This document shows, in pieces, positions 53,070 to 62,494 of a DNA stretch of 64,000 nucleotides (the first letter of the stretch is position 1; each line of letters opens with the position of its first letter). Origin of the DNA: Paenibacillus pectinilyticus (GTDB lineage Bacteria; Bacillota; Bacilli; Paenibacillales; NBRC-103111). The notes under the pieces were generated by a model. The model ran no database searches. It was not told the DNA's origin and saw nothing but the letters and a program-made list of their open reading frames with translations. The position numbers were made by a program, and so were the translations under genes. Where the stretch lies: NCBI RefSeq assembly GCF_001700435.1, contig NZ_LYPC01000014.1, positions 186,001-250,000 of the forward strand, read 5' to 3'.

Positions 53070-53105
53070 ATGACCGTGATATTGGAAATTATCTTAAGGA
53101 TGTGA
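53070..53105 (+). pseudogene. Relic of the xylB start region, now an 11-codon open frame
   Basis: ATGACCGTGATATTGGAAAT resembles the first codons of xylB at 58138 (ATGACTGTGTTATTGGGAAT), and its distance from the duplicated -10 box is 55 bases against 56 in xylB. The frame ends at a TGA after 11 codons. It may be a relic or a leader peptide of the GH32 mRNA. Confidence 0.5.
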
Positions 53106-53138
53106 TTCTTCACACTTAGGAAACCATAGATATCACTA

Positions 53139-53154
53139 TTGTAAGCGGAAACAA
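53139..53154 (+). promoter_or_regulatory. cre site upstream of the GH32 gene
   Basis: TTGTAAGCGGAAACAA matches the cre consensus WTGNAANCGNWNNCAW at every position. It lies downstream of the duplicated promoter, where bound CcpA would act as a roadblock. Confidence 0.65.
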
Positions 53155-53473
53155 AACTACTTCTAACAGTTAGTAAATCGGTGTTATTGTGATAGTTTAG
53201 AATTTCCGCTCCCTACCTTAGGAACAAACCAAGCATTCATTATTTTTGATGGCGCTGAAAAGAGTTGGCGCTTAGGCCCTCTACCTTTTGCATCTATACC
53301 TCAATTTTCTCCTTTTGCAGCTAATGCAATGTAACCTAATATCCCTCAGATATATCTTCTTACCCTATTTAAGCTAAATAGTTATAAACCCACTCCTTCC
53401 ATTGCAGTGTAATATACCTTTTGTTACATGATCCCGCAGGATTCAGCTATGTTCTTCGTAGGAGATGGATAAC

Positions 53474-53713
53474 ATGAGAATTAAACAGTTGTCAAAAACT
53501 CTTCTTATCTATAATTCAATTTATGGCACTGAAAGGCTGGAGATTGTGTATGCGCATGTGGCAACCCTTTGCCACAGACTTTATTTCGAACTTTACTCAG
53601 GACTAGATGAAGACTACAACCCCCCCAGCATACTTCTAGTTTATGGACTTGGAAATAACTGCACGCGTGGGCCGCCTGAAAGTATTGCCTACAAACGAGT
53701 TTTAGTTCAGTAG
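53474..53713 (+). CDS. Hypothetical small protein
   Basis: Open frame of 79 codons with a good ribosome binding site (AGGAG, ATG at 53474). The protein is not recognised, has no membrane segment and no clear domain. It lies just before the GH32 gene and could be spurious. Confidence 0.25.
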   Translation: MRIKQLSKTLLIYNSIYGTERLEIVYAHVATLCHRLYFELYSGLDEDYNPPSILLVYGLGNNCTRGPPESIAYKRVLVQ

Positions 53714-53740
53714 ACGATTGTATAGTGGGAGGATGAATTG

Positions 53741-56530
53741 ATGAGAAGAAGTGTTATCAACAATCACTATCTATTAGTGTCCGTATTGGTTTTACTGGTG
53801 GCAATTACGTTTACCATCTCCCCCAAGACTTCTTTTGCAACTAGCACAACAATGGACGAAAAATATCGTAATCAATTTCATTTCAGTCCGCTTTCCGGTT
53901 GGTTGGGGGATGTGGACGGAACGATGTATTACCAAGGGAAGTATCATATGTTTTGGTGGGGAAAGGCAACCTCAACAGACTTGGTTCATTATGATCAAGT
54001 TACTTTTGGAGATTCCTTTGCCTTAATAGGTGATCCGGCAAATGGAGACTATTGGACGGGAGGTGCCGTGGTTGACGCGAACAATACAGCTGGCTTCGGC
54101 GCAAATAAGATGGTAGCCGTGTATACGATTCCTGGGTCACCGCAGAAACAGTCGATCTCGTATAGTGTTGATAGCTCTTATAATTCATTTCAATATTACA
54201 GCGGGAACCCGGTCCTGGATATTGGAAACAATGACTTTCGTGACCCCAATGTATTCTGGGATGCTCCGAGATCAAGATGGGTGATGGCTATTGCGAAGTC
54301 GGCGGAGAAAAAGGTAGCATTTTACTCCTCTACAAACTTGAAATCCTGGCAGTATTTAAGTGATTTCGGCCCCATGGGTGCGCGGGAAGGCGCTTGGGAG
54401 TGTCCGGATTTCTTTCAACTGCCGGTAGATGGAAACCAGGGGAATAAAAAGTGGGTTCTTGTCATAAGTGTAGGTCCCAATAAAGAGCAGTACTTTATGG
54501 GAGATTTTAATGGTACCACTTTTACGCCGGATTCTCAGACGACAAATTACTTAACACAGGGCACAGGTTTGGACGGAACCGTATTTATGGGGTTTGAAGG
54601 TGCCAACTACGGATCCTGGAGTACAACCGGCAATGCGTTTGGCAGTGGTCCATTGCTTGGGTCAGGGCAGGCGCACCTCGGTGCAGGAGTTGCAACTTCC
54701 AATATGTCCGGAGATGCGAATACAGGTACTTTGACTTCTAACTCCTTCACGATCACCAGTAAGGCCATTAATTTTCTGATTAGCGGTGGCAACTACCCTG
54801 GGCAAACAAGTATCAACTTAATCAAAAATGGAGTGGTTGTCAGATCAGCTACCGGTGATAATACGGGCAACTTTAAATGGAACGGATGGGATGTAAGCGA
54901 CCTTGTGGGAAGTACGGCAACCATTCAAATTGTAGATAGCCATGCAGGAAACTGGGGTCATATTGATGTTGATCAGATTATGTTCTCGGATGTCTTACAT
55001 GCAGAAAATCGCGAACATGCGTTGTGGGTCGATTACGGACCTGATTTCTATGCATCAAGAAGCTTCAGAGATTATGATGGCAGCCTAAACGGCGCAGTAA
55101 AATGGCTTGGATGGATGGGGAACTGGGATTACAGCGGTTCAAGTGTTCCAACGATCCCCGTAGCTGGTTTCAATTCCCAACAAGGTACATGGTCCGTTGC
55201 AAGAGATCTAAGCTTGGTTACCTATCCCGAGGGTGTACGATTAGTGCAGCAACCGGTTCAGCAACTGCAAACCCTGCGTCAAACACCTGCAACCATTACA
55301 GGAAGGAGCCTTGCAGCAGGGACAAATACAATTCCAGAGTTCATTCCAGGCAAAAATACGTATGAGATTAATGCTACTTTCACAACAACCAACCCCAATA
55401 AATTCGGGTTCAACTTGTTGGTCGGAGGAGGCAGGAAACTAGTCGTTGGCTATGATTCAAAGACTTCAAGGCTTTATATCGACAGGACGAACACAACGGA
55501 TGCGACGATATCAAATTTCAATAAGTTATACAGTGCACCCGTTACCTCACAGAATAATCAGATTTCATTAAAAATCCTTGTCGACAAATCAAGTATCGAA
55601 GTGTTTGCCAATAACGGGAAGACGGTGTTAACGGCCCTAACCTATCCGAGTGAAACTCAGACAGGAGTTCAGGTCTTTTCTGATAACGCCAATGCAACGA
55701 CAATGGATTTCTCAGCCTGGATGCTGGATTCCATATGGCCTGGACATACGCAAAATCTACCCATCAAGGTAAATGATAACGCGGTGGGTTCAGGACTGAC
55801 TTATACAGGAAGCTGGACGTATTTCCAGAATGACAGTGTGTACTACGGCAATGACTGTCATGTAACAAATTCAGGAAATGTAGAGTTTACCTTTACCGGG
55901 ACTTCGGTAGATTGGTATGGTTTAGTTAACAATGATCTCGGGCTTGCTAATGTATATATTGACGGGGTACTGGACCGATCTGGCATTGATACGTACAGTC
56001 CGAAAAGAGCTGTTCAGAAATTATACAGTAAAACCGGTCTGTCAAATGGTGTCCATACGATAAAAGTAGTGGCAACAAATACGAAAAATCCTGCATCCGC
56101 AGGAACAGCGATCGTGCATGATTACTTCAGTTATTTACCTATTGAAACGGTCAAGGTAAATGATAACGATGTGGGCACAGGTTTAACCTATACAGGAAGC
56201 TGGACGCATTTTCAAAATGACAATATCTACTATAACAATGATTGTCATGCAACAAATACGGGAAGTGTAGAATTGACCTTTGCTGGGACATCCGTAGATT
56301 GGTATGGTCTAGTCAACAATGATCTGGGTCGTGCCAATATATACATCGACGGGGTATTGGACCAAGCAGGGATTGATCTGTACAGTCCGACCAGAGTCGC
56401 GCAGAAATTGTACAGTAAAACGGGTCTGTCTACCGGCGTTCATACAATAAAGGTAGTGGCAACAAATACGAAGAATTCATCTTCTGCAGGGACTGCTGTC
56501 GTGCACGATTACTTTAGTTACTCGCATTAA
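53741..56530 (+). CDS. Secreted GH32 fructan hydrolase (levanase/inulinase type)
   Basis: Secreted enzyme of 929 residues. A signal peptide (about 10-33) is followed by the GH32 five-bladed propeller with FHFSPLSGWLGDVDG (nucleophile probably Asp57), FRDPN (Asp168, transition-state stabiliser) and WECPDFF (Glu220, acid/base). A jelly-roll insert of about 130 residues starts at FEGANYGSW, as in some levanases, and a GH32 C-terminal sandwich follows. Two near-identical C-terminal modules (about 667-795 and 802-929) start with VNDN-x-VG-x-G. The canonical NDPNG motif is changed to GDVDG. GGGAGG lies eight bases before the ATG at 53741. Fructans are the likely substrate. Confidence 0.87.
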   Translation: MRRSVINNHYLLVSVLVLLVAITFTISPKTSFATSTTMDEKYRNQFHFSPLSGWLGDVDGTMYYQGKYHMFWWGKATSTDLVHYDQVTFGDSFALIGDPANGDYWTGGAVVDANNTAGFGANKMVAVYTIPGSPQKQSISYSVDSSYNSFQYYSGNPVLDIGNNDFRDPNVFWDAPRSRWVMAIAKSAEKKVAFYSSTNLKSWQYLSDFGPMGAREGAWECPDFFQLPVDGNQGNKKWVLVISVGPNKEQYFMGDFNGTTFTPDSQTTNYLTQGTGLDGTVFMGFEGANYGSWSTTGNAFGSGPLLGSGQAHLGAGVATSNMSGDANTGTLTSNSFTITSKAINFLISGGNYPGQTSINLIKNGVVVRSATGDNTGNFKWNGWDVSDLVGSTATIQIVDSHAGNWGHIDVDQIMFSDVLHAENREHALWVDYGPDFYASRSFRDYDGSLNGAVKWLGWMGNWDYSGSSVPTIPVAGFNSQQGTWSVARDLSLVTYPEGVRLVQQPVQQLQTLRQTPATITGRSLAAGTNTIPEFIPGKNTYEINATFTTTNPNKFGFNLLVGGGRKLVVGYDSKTSRLYIDRTNTTDATISNFNKLYSAPVTSQNNQISLKILVDKSSIEVFANNGKTVLTALTYPSETQTGVQVFSDNANATTMDFSAWMLDSIWPGHTQNLPIKVNDNAVGSGLTYTGSWTYFQNDSVYYGNDCHVTNSGNVEFTFTGTSVDWYGLVNNDLGLANVYIDGVLDRSGIDTYSPKRAVQKLYSKTGLSNGVHTIKVVATNTKNPASAGTAIVHDYFSYLPIETVKVNDNDVGTGLTYTGSWTHFQNDNIYYNNDCHATNTGSVELTFAGTSVDWYGLVNNDLGRANIYIDGVLDQAGIDLYSPTRVAQKLYSKTGLSTGVHTIKVVATNTKNSSSAGTAVVHDYFSYSH

Positions 56531-56594
56531 ACTTAGGTGTCATGAAAGGTATTAACTAACCTCGAATGGAAAATAATGGTTATTTGTATGGAAG

Positions 56595-56653
56595 ACACTT
56601 CTTCTGCAGGGGAGTAAATGGCTCGTCCATTCCCAGACAAAGAAGTGTTTTTT
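56595..56653 (+). terminator. Terminator of the GH32 gene
   Basis: Stem ACACTTCTT/AAGAAGTGT followed by a T-run, about 65 bases after the stop; the loop is long (36 bases). Confidence 0.65.
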
Positions 56654-56781
56654 CTCATTCCACGAATCCCATTATCATTAAATTAGGCATATAAATATTC
56701 ATTGTGTATATTTATATTTAATTGTATAATTTCATTAAATCAATTAATTAAAATGATATATGATTTATGGGAGTGATTGAA

Positions 56782-57969
56782 TTGACAACGGCAAAAGTTA
56801 AACAAGGAACGAATTTGGAAGATGTTATGGATATGAATCGCTCGCTAATTATAAAACTTATGCGCAAGAGAGGTATTTGCTCTAGAGCTGAATTAGCCCA
56901 CGAATCAGGACTCAATCAATCAACCATTACAAATATTATTAATGAAATGATAGGTTGGGGACTTGTTGTTGAAACTGGGGTAATTGATGGAAAAAAAGGG
57001 CGACGCTCCATCGGCATTAAGTTGAATAGTGAACTCTATAAAGTAATCGGCATTCGATTAGCTCGTAAAATGATCTGTGTCGGTTTATATGATGTAGAAG
57101 GTAATGTTTTTGGTTTTAAACAATTGCCCATTAATCGAGGAGATGGCCCGGAAGCAGCGTTTAATAAAATGAAAGAATTGGTTGCTGAAACGATAAAAAA
57201 TAATGCAATTGGCAAGGTAATTGCAATTGGGGTCGCTACGCCTGGACCGTTATTTCGTAATGAAGGAAGAATTGTTTTAATGAGTCATTTTCCTGGATGG
57301 GAAAAAATTAATATTCAAGAAGAATTAATGAGCATGTATGGCATTCCTGTCTATGTAGAACATGATGCCAAAGCAGGTGGGCTGGCAGAATGGTGGTTTG
57401 GAGAACGGAATAAAGATCAAGGCACCTTAATCTATGTTGCAGCAGGAGAAGGTGTAGGGGCTGGTATCGTCGTTGACGGTACGTTATTCAGAGGTTCCCT
57501 GGGTATGGCTGGTGAAATCGGTCATATGAGCATTAATTTTAATGGGCCGAAGTGCGAATGTGGCCATAAAGGCTGCCTCGAACTATACGGGTCAACTTCG
57601 GCGATTCTCAAAGAATTGAGTGGGCAACATTCTTCCTTGCCATCCATTTGGTCAGCTTTGAACGAAGGGAATCCTGCCGTTCAAGAAGTGGTCAAACAAG
57701 CGGCGTGGTATCTTGCCTTTGGTCTCGTTAATATTGTTAATTGTTTTAACCCAAATCGCATCATTTTGGGGGATGAATTTTCTGGCGCTGGAGAGCTATT
57801 GTTAGATACCGTTAGAAAAGTTATTGATGAATATGCCTTACCAGATGTTTCAAGTAAAATTATCATTGAACTGGAAGCTCAGAATGAGGACTTCATGTTA
57901 ATGGGCGCTGCAGCTATCGCAATTGAAAACATCTTGATTAAACCATCCCTTTATTTATCATGTTCATAA
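56782..57969 (+). CDS. ROK-family transcriptional repressor (XylR/NagC type)
   Basis: Repressor of about 395 residues. An N-terminal winged helix-turn-helix (CSRAELAHESGLNQSTITNII) is followed by a ROK sugar-binding domain with the zinc motif CECGHKGCLE and the stretch GVATPGPL. The start is probably the TTG at 56782, nine bases after GGGAG; an in-frame ATG at 56767 lies upstream of that site. It sits between the GH32 and xylB genes and has its own terminator. It likely represses the xylB operon, and the conserved promoter block shared by xylB and GH32 may contain its operator (inference). Confidence 0.88.
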   Translation: MTTAKVKQGTNLEDVMDMNRSLIIKLMRKRGICSRAELAHESGLNQSTITNIINEMIGWGLVVETGVIDGKKGRRSIGIKLNSELYKVIGIRLARKMICVGLYDVEGNVFGFKQLPINRGDGPEAAFNKMKELVAETIKNNAIGKVIAIGVATPGPLFRNEGRIVLMSHFPGWEKINIQEELMSMYGIPVYVEHDAKAGGLAEWWFGERNKDQGTLIYVAAGEGVGAGIVVDGTLFRGSLGMAGEIGHMSINFNGPKCECGHKGCLELYGSTSAILKELSGQHSSLPSIWSALNEGNPAVQEVVKQAAWYLAFGLVNIVNCFNPNRIILGDEFSGAGELLLDTVRKVIDEYALPDVSSKIIIELEAQNEDFMLMGAAAIAIENILIKPSLYLSCS

Positions 57970-57980
57970 GTAGGTACTCA

Positions 57981-58015
57981 AACCGAAGCTCTCCATACAC
58001 AGGGCTTCGGTTTTT
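57981..58015 (+). terminator. Terminator of the ROK gene
   Basis: Stem AACCGAAGC/GCTTCGGTT followed by TTT, about 12 bases after the stop. Confidence 0.8.
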
Positions 58016-58058
58016 AGCATAATTTTGACTAGCATACATATATTTTTAAATATATGTA

Positions 58059-58087
58059 TTGATTTGTTGAATTAATGGAGTTAAAAT
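58059..58087 (+). promoter_or_regulatory. Promoter of the xylB operon
   Basis: TTGATT, 17 bases, TAAAAT, 50 bases before the xylB start. The block is repeated upstream of the GH32 gene at 52992-53020. Confidence 0.65.
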
Positions 58088-58137
58088 ATAAATATAAACA
58101 AAGAATTAAATTAACTTGATTGAAAAGAGGTATCCAA

Positions 58138-59637
58138 ATGACTGTGTTATTGGGAATTGATATTGGGACCTCAAGCATCAAATCCATGATTATGGATCCT
58201 CTGGGTTCAGTTCTTGGTTTCTCGCAAGTCGAATACAACATTGAGATCCCGCATACAGGTTATGCGGAACAACATCCTTATGTTTGGTGGGATCTCGTTT
58301 GTCGAACAATTGAAGAAGCTATGAAACAAGCGAATGTAAGCGGTAACAACATTGCTGGTGTTGGATTGTCTGGACAAATGCATGGTCTGGTAGCTTTGGA
58401 TAAAGATGCAAATGTCTTACATCCTGCGATCATTTGGTGCGATCAACGCAGTATTCGGCAAAAAGAATGGCTCGAGACGCAGTTTTCGCAAGAGCAGCTC
58501 GGTAGACTGATTCAAAATTCAGTAGCGACTGGGTTTCAGCTATCATCTCTTCAGTGGTTAAAAGAGCACAAGATGGATATATACAATAAGATATCGAAGG
58601 TTATCTCACCCAAAGACTACATACGTTTTCGCTTAACTGGTGTGATAGAGGGGGATTCGACAGACGCTTCTGGCACATCGTTCTATCATGTAGCCGCGAA
58701 GCACTGGTCGGAGCAACTGCTTGCGCAAATCGGAATTGACATCTCGTTATTTCCAGCGATTGGCGAGCCGTGGGAAGTTAGCGGCGAAGTTAACGCCAAA
58801 GCCTCATTGGAAACCAAGTTGAAAAAAGGCACCCCGGTAGCGTATGGGGGGGGCGATCAAGCCATGCAAGCGATAGGAAACGGCATTATTCATCCCGGTT
58901 TGGTTTCATGTACGTTAGGAACCGGGGGGCAGTTACTCACTCCACTTACAAAACCGATATACGATCCGAAACTGCGAACGCATACCTTTGTTCACGCCGT
59001 CCCAGATCGGTGGTATTTAATGGGAGCCTCCATGAGCGCCGGATTATCGCTGAAATGGCTAGCGACCAAGATATTGAAAAAGCAAGATTATCACGAGTTA
59101 GATGAGATGGCGAGCAAGGTTAATCCCGGTAGTGATGGCATATTGTTTCTCCCATATTTGGCTGGAGATCGAACTCCACATATGGATCCGTCGGCCAAAG
59201 CCATGTTTTTTGGCTTAACGCTCCAGCATCAAGATGCTCATTTAATAAGAGCTGTACTTGAAGGAGTGGCCTTCTCTTTAAGAGACAGCCTCGAGATCTT
59301 TAAAGAATTAGGCGTTGAAACAAAGAAACTTATTCTTAGCGGCGGTGGGGCGAAAAGCAAGCTTTGGAATCAAATCATCACGGACATCTTGGGGCAAGAC
59401 GCTTATAGCAGCATGATGCAGGAACAAGCTTGTGTTGGTGCGGCCTTGGTAGCGGGGGTAGCAGCGAATATTTATGAAAGCGTAGAACACGCCTGCACCA
59501 AGGTAGTAAAGATTTGCGAAACACCAATTACTCCTAATGATCAAAACAAAGATATCTATTCGCACTATTACGCGCTTTACAGAAAGCTTTATGAACATAA
59601 TAAGGATTTATTTCCTGGAGCAAATTATCAAGACTAA
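58138..59637 (+). CDS. xylB: Xylulokinase-type FGGY sugar kinase
   Basis: FGGY-family kinase of 499 residues. GIDIGTSSIKSMIMD is the N-terminal phosphate motif; GLSGQMHGLVALD with IIWCDQRS is the xylulokinase signature; GGGDQAMQAIGNG and LSGGGAKSKLWNQI are the adenosine-site motifs. The ATG at 58138 follows AAAGAGG. XylB phosphorylates D-xylulose; whether this enzyme uses another ketose, such as fructose from the neighbouring GH32 enzymes, cannot be told. It heads an operon with the GH32-like gene, two permeases and a binding protein. No xylose isomerase gene is present. Confidence 0.85.
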   Translation: MTVLLGIDIGTSSIKSMIMDPLGSVLGFSQVEYNIEIPHTGYAEQHPYVWWDLVCRTIEEAMKQANVSGNNIAGVGLSGQMHGLVALDKDANVLHPAIIWCDQRSIRQKEWLETQFSQEQLGRLIQNSVATGFQLSSLQWLKEHKMDIYNKISKVISPKDYIRFRLTGVIEGDSTDASGTSFYHVAAKHWSEQLLAQIGIDISLFPAIGEPWEVSGEVNAKASLETKLKKGTPVAYGGGDQAMQAIGNGIIHPGLVSCTLGTGGQLLTPLTKPIYDPKLRTHTFVHAVPDRWYLMGASMSAGLSLKWLATKILKKQDYHELDEMASKVNPGSDGILFLPYLAGDRTPHMDPSAKAMFFGLTLQHQDAHLIRAVLEGVAFSLRDSLEIFKELGVETKKLILSGGGAKSKLWNQIITDILGQDAYSSMMQEQACVGAALVAGVAANIYESVEHACTKVVKICETPITPNDQNKDIYSHYYALYRKLYEHNKDLFPGANYQD

Positions 59638-59663
59638 GGGTGGATTGTTGGGAGGATTGCATC

Positions 59664-61547
59664 GTGACGGAAGAAAAACTGGCCAGACAGAAACTTTATC
59701 TTCACGAAGGCATACAGGGTGTAAATTGGGGTCCCGTAAAGGAAGCAACGCTATGCTTGAAGATTCCAGGGAAGCTTGAAGGCGACTTGTTCAGCGTTAT
59801 AAACGACAGCGAGCAAACGATCATTCGAATCTCCTCGGGAAATCTTCTTGGTTCGCAGGATCAGACGCTGGCAGTAGAAATTCTTATGGATGCAAAAGAA
59901 ATTCCTTTGGTTCTTTCCGTTGGCTGGGACATTCTAAAAAATATTGAACATCGGATGATTATTCGATATGACAGCGCTTGCATTGAGCTGTGGGTCGATG
60001 GTGCTCTCATTGATGAAGAGTGGCCGATGGGGAAATTACAAGTATCTCAAACGAAGGTTCATGTCAGGGGCGAAAGAACAGAAGCAATATTTTGGGATTA
60101 TGCGGTCTCGGATACCGAAATGAAAGAAATATTCGAGCTTGAATACGATGTTGAGAAGAAGAAACATGAATTTTTAGGAAAAGCACCTTCTTCCATTCAA
60201 TACTGGAAGCCACCAGGTCTCAATACAAGTGTCGGTGACTGTATGCCATACTATGACGGAGAACGTTTTCATATTTACTATTTATTTGATCGCAGAGGAC
60301 ATCGTAGCAAATGGGGGCTAGGGGCTCATCAGTGGGCGCATATCTCCACAAGAAACTTCAAAGAATGGGAGTTTCACCCGCTGGCCATTAAGATTACCGA
60401 GGATTGGGAAGGATCGATCTGTACAGGTTCAGTCATTCAGGCGAATCATCGCTATTATGCCTATTATGCCGTACGGGCGGTTGACGGTTCTCCGGCAAGG
60501 ATGACCTGGTCCGAAAGTACGGACGGAATACACTTTGAAAAAACCGGAATGTATATTGAACTCTCAGATGCGTATCACCTTCCATCGGTTCGCGATCCGC
60601 ATGTGTTCAGAGATCAAGACGGCCTATATCGCATGCTAATCACGACGAGCATCAAGTCCGGAACTACAATGCACGGATGCCTGGCACAGCTCGTTTCCCA
60701 TGACCTCAAGAATTGGAGCGAAGAATCGCCTTTCATTGTTCCAGGCTATCACGACCAGCCGGAATGCGCTGATTATTTTGAATGGAACGGATGGTACTAC
60801 CTGTTATTTAGTAACGATGGTAACGCTCGTTACCGGTATTCGCGAAGCCCGCAGGGACCATGGCTGCGTCCAGCAGCGGATTTGATCGACGGAATCCAGC
60901 TCAGGGTTCCCAAGTCGGCTGGTTATACAGACGGAAGGAGAATGGCTGTGGGATTCTTGTCGACTCCCGACCAATATGGCGGCGAATTAATTATTCGCGA
61001 ACTCGTCCAGCATGCAGATGGACTGCTAGGCACGAAGTTTGTGGAGGAATTGACGGAACGAACCAATTCGTCTTTGCATCTTGCGTCTTCACGAACTGAG
61101 CAAACGGAGCAATCTTCTATTTCTCTGGAAAATGTAAACGGATTCAGTGAAGTTGTGATGGGCAATATTAAGGGGGAATACGAGCTTTCGTTTGAAGTGA
61201 TTCCGCAAGATGCCACTATGTATTATGGCATTTCTGTCGCGGATTCGGAAGACTTTGAGAAAGGCTTTGACATCCGATTTGAACCATCGGCACACAAAGT
61301 GGGGATTCATGAGATTCAAGGCGTCAGTTTTAAAGAGGACGAGGTTACTTCTATATATCAGGTAACGGGGCTACATGACAACGTCGTTAGAGTTAAAGTG
61401 GTCATGAAGAAGGGGTTTGTTGATCTATGCATCAACGAGGAAAGAACCATGATCTCACGCTTGAATCATCATTCCTGGCTCCGTTTCTTTTGCCAATTTG
61501 GTGCTGCGACATTTAAAGGGATTTGCATTCGAGCTCTAACTGAATAG
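59664..61547 (+). CDS. GH32-like intracellular beta-fructosidase
   Basis: Protein of 627 residues without signal peptide. The N-terminal 170 residues form a beta-sandwich of LamG/GH32-C character. A GH32-type propeller follows, with VGDCMPYYDG in place of NDPNG (Asp192), VRDPHVF (Asp311) and QPECADYF (Glu367), so the three catalytic acids are all in place; a C-terminal beta-sandwich closes the protein. The start is a GTG at 59664 after GGAGG. It probably hydrolyses imported fructosyl oligosaccharides in the cytoplasm. The altered first motif and the N-terminal extra domain set it apart from standard sucrases. Confidence 0.8.
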   Translation: MTEEKLARQKLYLHEGIQGVNWGPVKEATLCLKIPGKLEGDLFSVINDSEQTIIRISSGNLLGSQDQTLAVEILMDAKEIPLVLSVGWDILKNIEHRMIIRYDSACIELWVDGALIDEEWPMGKLQVSQTKVHVRGERTEAIFWDYAVSDTEMKEIFELEYDVEKKKHEFLGKAPSSIQYWKPPGLNTSVGDCMPYYDGERFHIYYLFDRRGHRSKWGLGAHQWAHISTRNFKEWEFHPLAIKITEDWEGSICTGSVIQANHRYYAYYAVRAVDGSPARMTWSESTDGIHFEKTGMYIELSDAYHLPSVRDPHVFRDQDGLYRMLITTSIKSGTTMHGCLAQLVSHDLKNWSEESPFIVPGYHDQPECADYFEWNGWYYLLFSNDGNARYRYSRSPQGPWLRPAADLIDGIQLRVPKSAGYTDGRRMAVGFLSTPDQYGGELIIRELVQHADGLLGTKFVEELTERTNSSLHLASSRTEQTEQSSISLENVNGFSEVVMGNIKGEYELSFEVIPQDATMYYGISVADSEDFEKGFDIRFEPSAHKVGIHEIQGVSFKEDEVTSIYQVTGLHDNVVRVKVVMKKGFVDLCINEERTMISRLNHHSWLRFFCQFGAATFKGICIRALTE

Positions 61548-61571
61548 GTAAAAAGGAGGATCGAAGCCCCT

Positions 61572-62483
61572 ATGGCAACGAAAGGTTTAGTCGGTAAGGC
61601 GTTGAAGGGTTGGCAGCTTTATGTACTTTTGACACCTGCTCTGTTGTATTTGATAATCTTCCAGTATGTACCCATGTATGGTGTATTAATTGCCTTCAAA
61701 CAATTTAATCCGGTAAGTGGTATTTTAGGAAGTCCTTGGGTTGGACTGAAACACTTTCATACCTTTTTTGACTCCTACCTGTTTAAAAGTACGTTAACCA
61801 ATACGTTGAAGCTCAGCATTTTTTCATTACTCATTGCCTTCCCAATTCCAATTATTTTTGCACTCCTTCTAAATCAAATCCGGCAACAATTTGTAAAACG
61901 ATTTGTCCAGACCGTGACCTACGCTCCTTACTTTATTTCAACTGTTGTACTTGTCTCGATGTTAAATGTGTTTTTGGCCCCGAAGACGGGATTTGTAAAT
62001 AACCTCATTACCATGTTTGGCGGAACGTCAGTTAACTTTATGGTGCGGCCGGAATGGTTTCGGACGGTTTATATCGTATCCGGTATCTGGCAAGGCATGG
62101 GCTTTAGCGCCATTATTTATCTGGCAGCATTAAGTGGTGTCAATCCAGAACTGCACGAGGCAGCAACCGTCGACGGCGCATCGAAGTTAAGAAGAATCTG
62201 GAGTATTGATGTTCCATCGATCATGCCTACGATTACGATAATGTTTATCTTGGGCATAGGCAGCATTATGTCCGTCGGTTGGGAAAAAGCCTTCCTAATG
62301 CAACAAGGAATGAATTTGACGGTTTCCGAAATTATATCAACTTATGTGTATAAGGTCGGGTTACTGAATGCCCAATTCAGTTTGGCAACCTCTATCGGTC
62401 TCTTTAACTCGGCAATCAATTTCTCCTTGCTGATTATCGCCAATTATTCAGCAAAAAAAATGTCCGGCAATAGTCTGTGGTGA
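61572..62483 (+). CDS. ABC sugar permease, LplB type
   Basis: Inner-membrane permease of 303 residues with six predicted segments, the conserved start LTPALLYLIIFQYVPMYGVLIAF-like region and the EAA loop (HEAATVDGASKLRRIWSIDVP). AAGGAGG precedes the ATG. It pairs with the YtcP-type permease 11 bases downstream and the binding protein at 63510. The importer presumably brings in fructan oligosaccharides. Confidence 0.93.
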   Translation: MATKGLVGKALKGWQLYVLLTPALLYLIIFQYVPMYGVLIAFKQFNPVSGILGSPWVGLKHFHTFFDSYLFKSTLTNTLKLSIFSLLIAFPIPIIFALLLNQIRQQFVKRFVQTVTYAPYFISTVVLVSMLNVFLAPKTGFVNNLITMFGGTSVNFMVRPEWFRTVYIVSGIWQGMGFSAIIYLAALSGVNPELHEAATVDGASKLRRIWSIDVPSIMPTITIMFILGIGSIMSVGWEKAFLMQQGMNLTVSEIISTYVYKVGLLNAQFSLATSIGLFNSAINFSLLIIANYSAKKMSGNSLW

Positions 62484-62494
62484 GGTGAAGAGCG

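Noticed and set aside
53160-53470. Search for a riboswitch or other structured leader before GH32
   Set aside because: No convincing long stem or known riboswitch core could be recognised by eye.
58029-58241. Minus-strand open frame over the xylB promoter
   Set aside because: It is a shadow of the xylB start and of AT-rich promoter sequence with no coding character.
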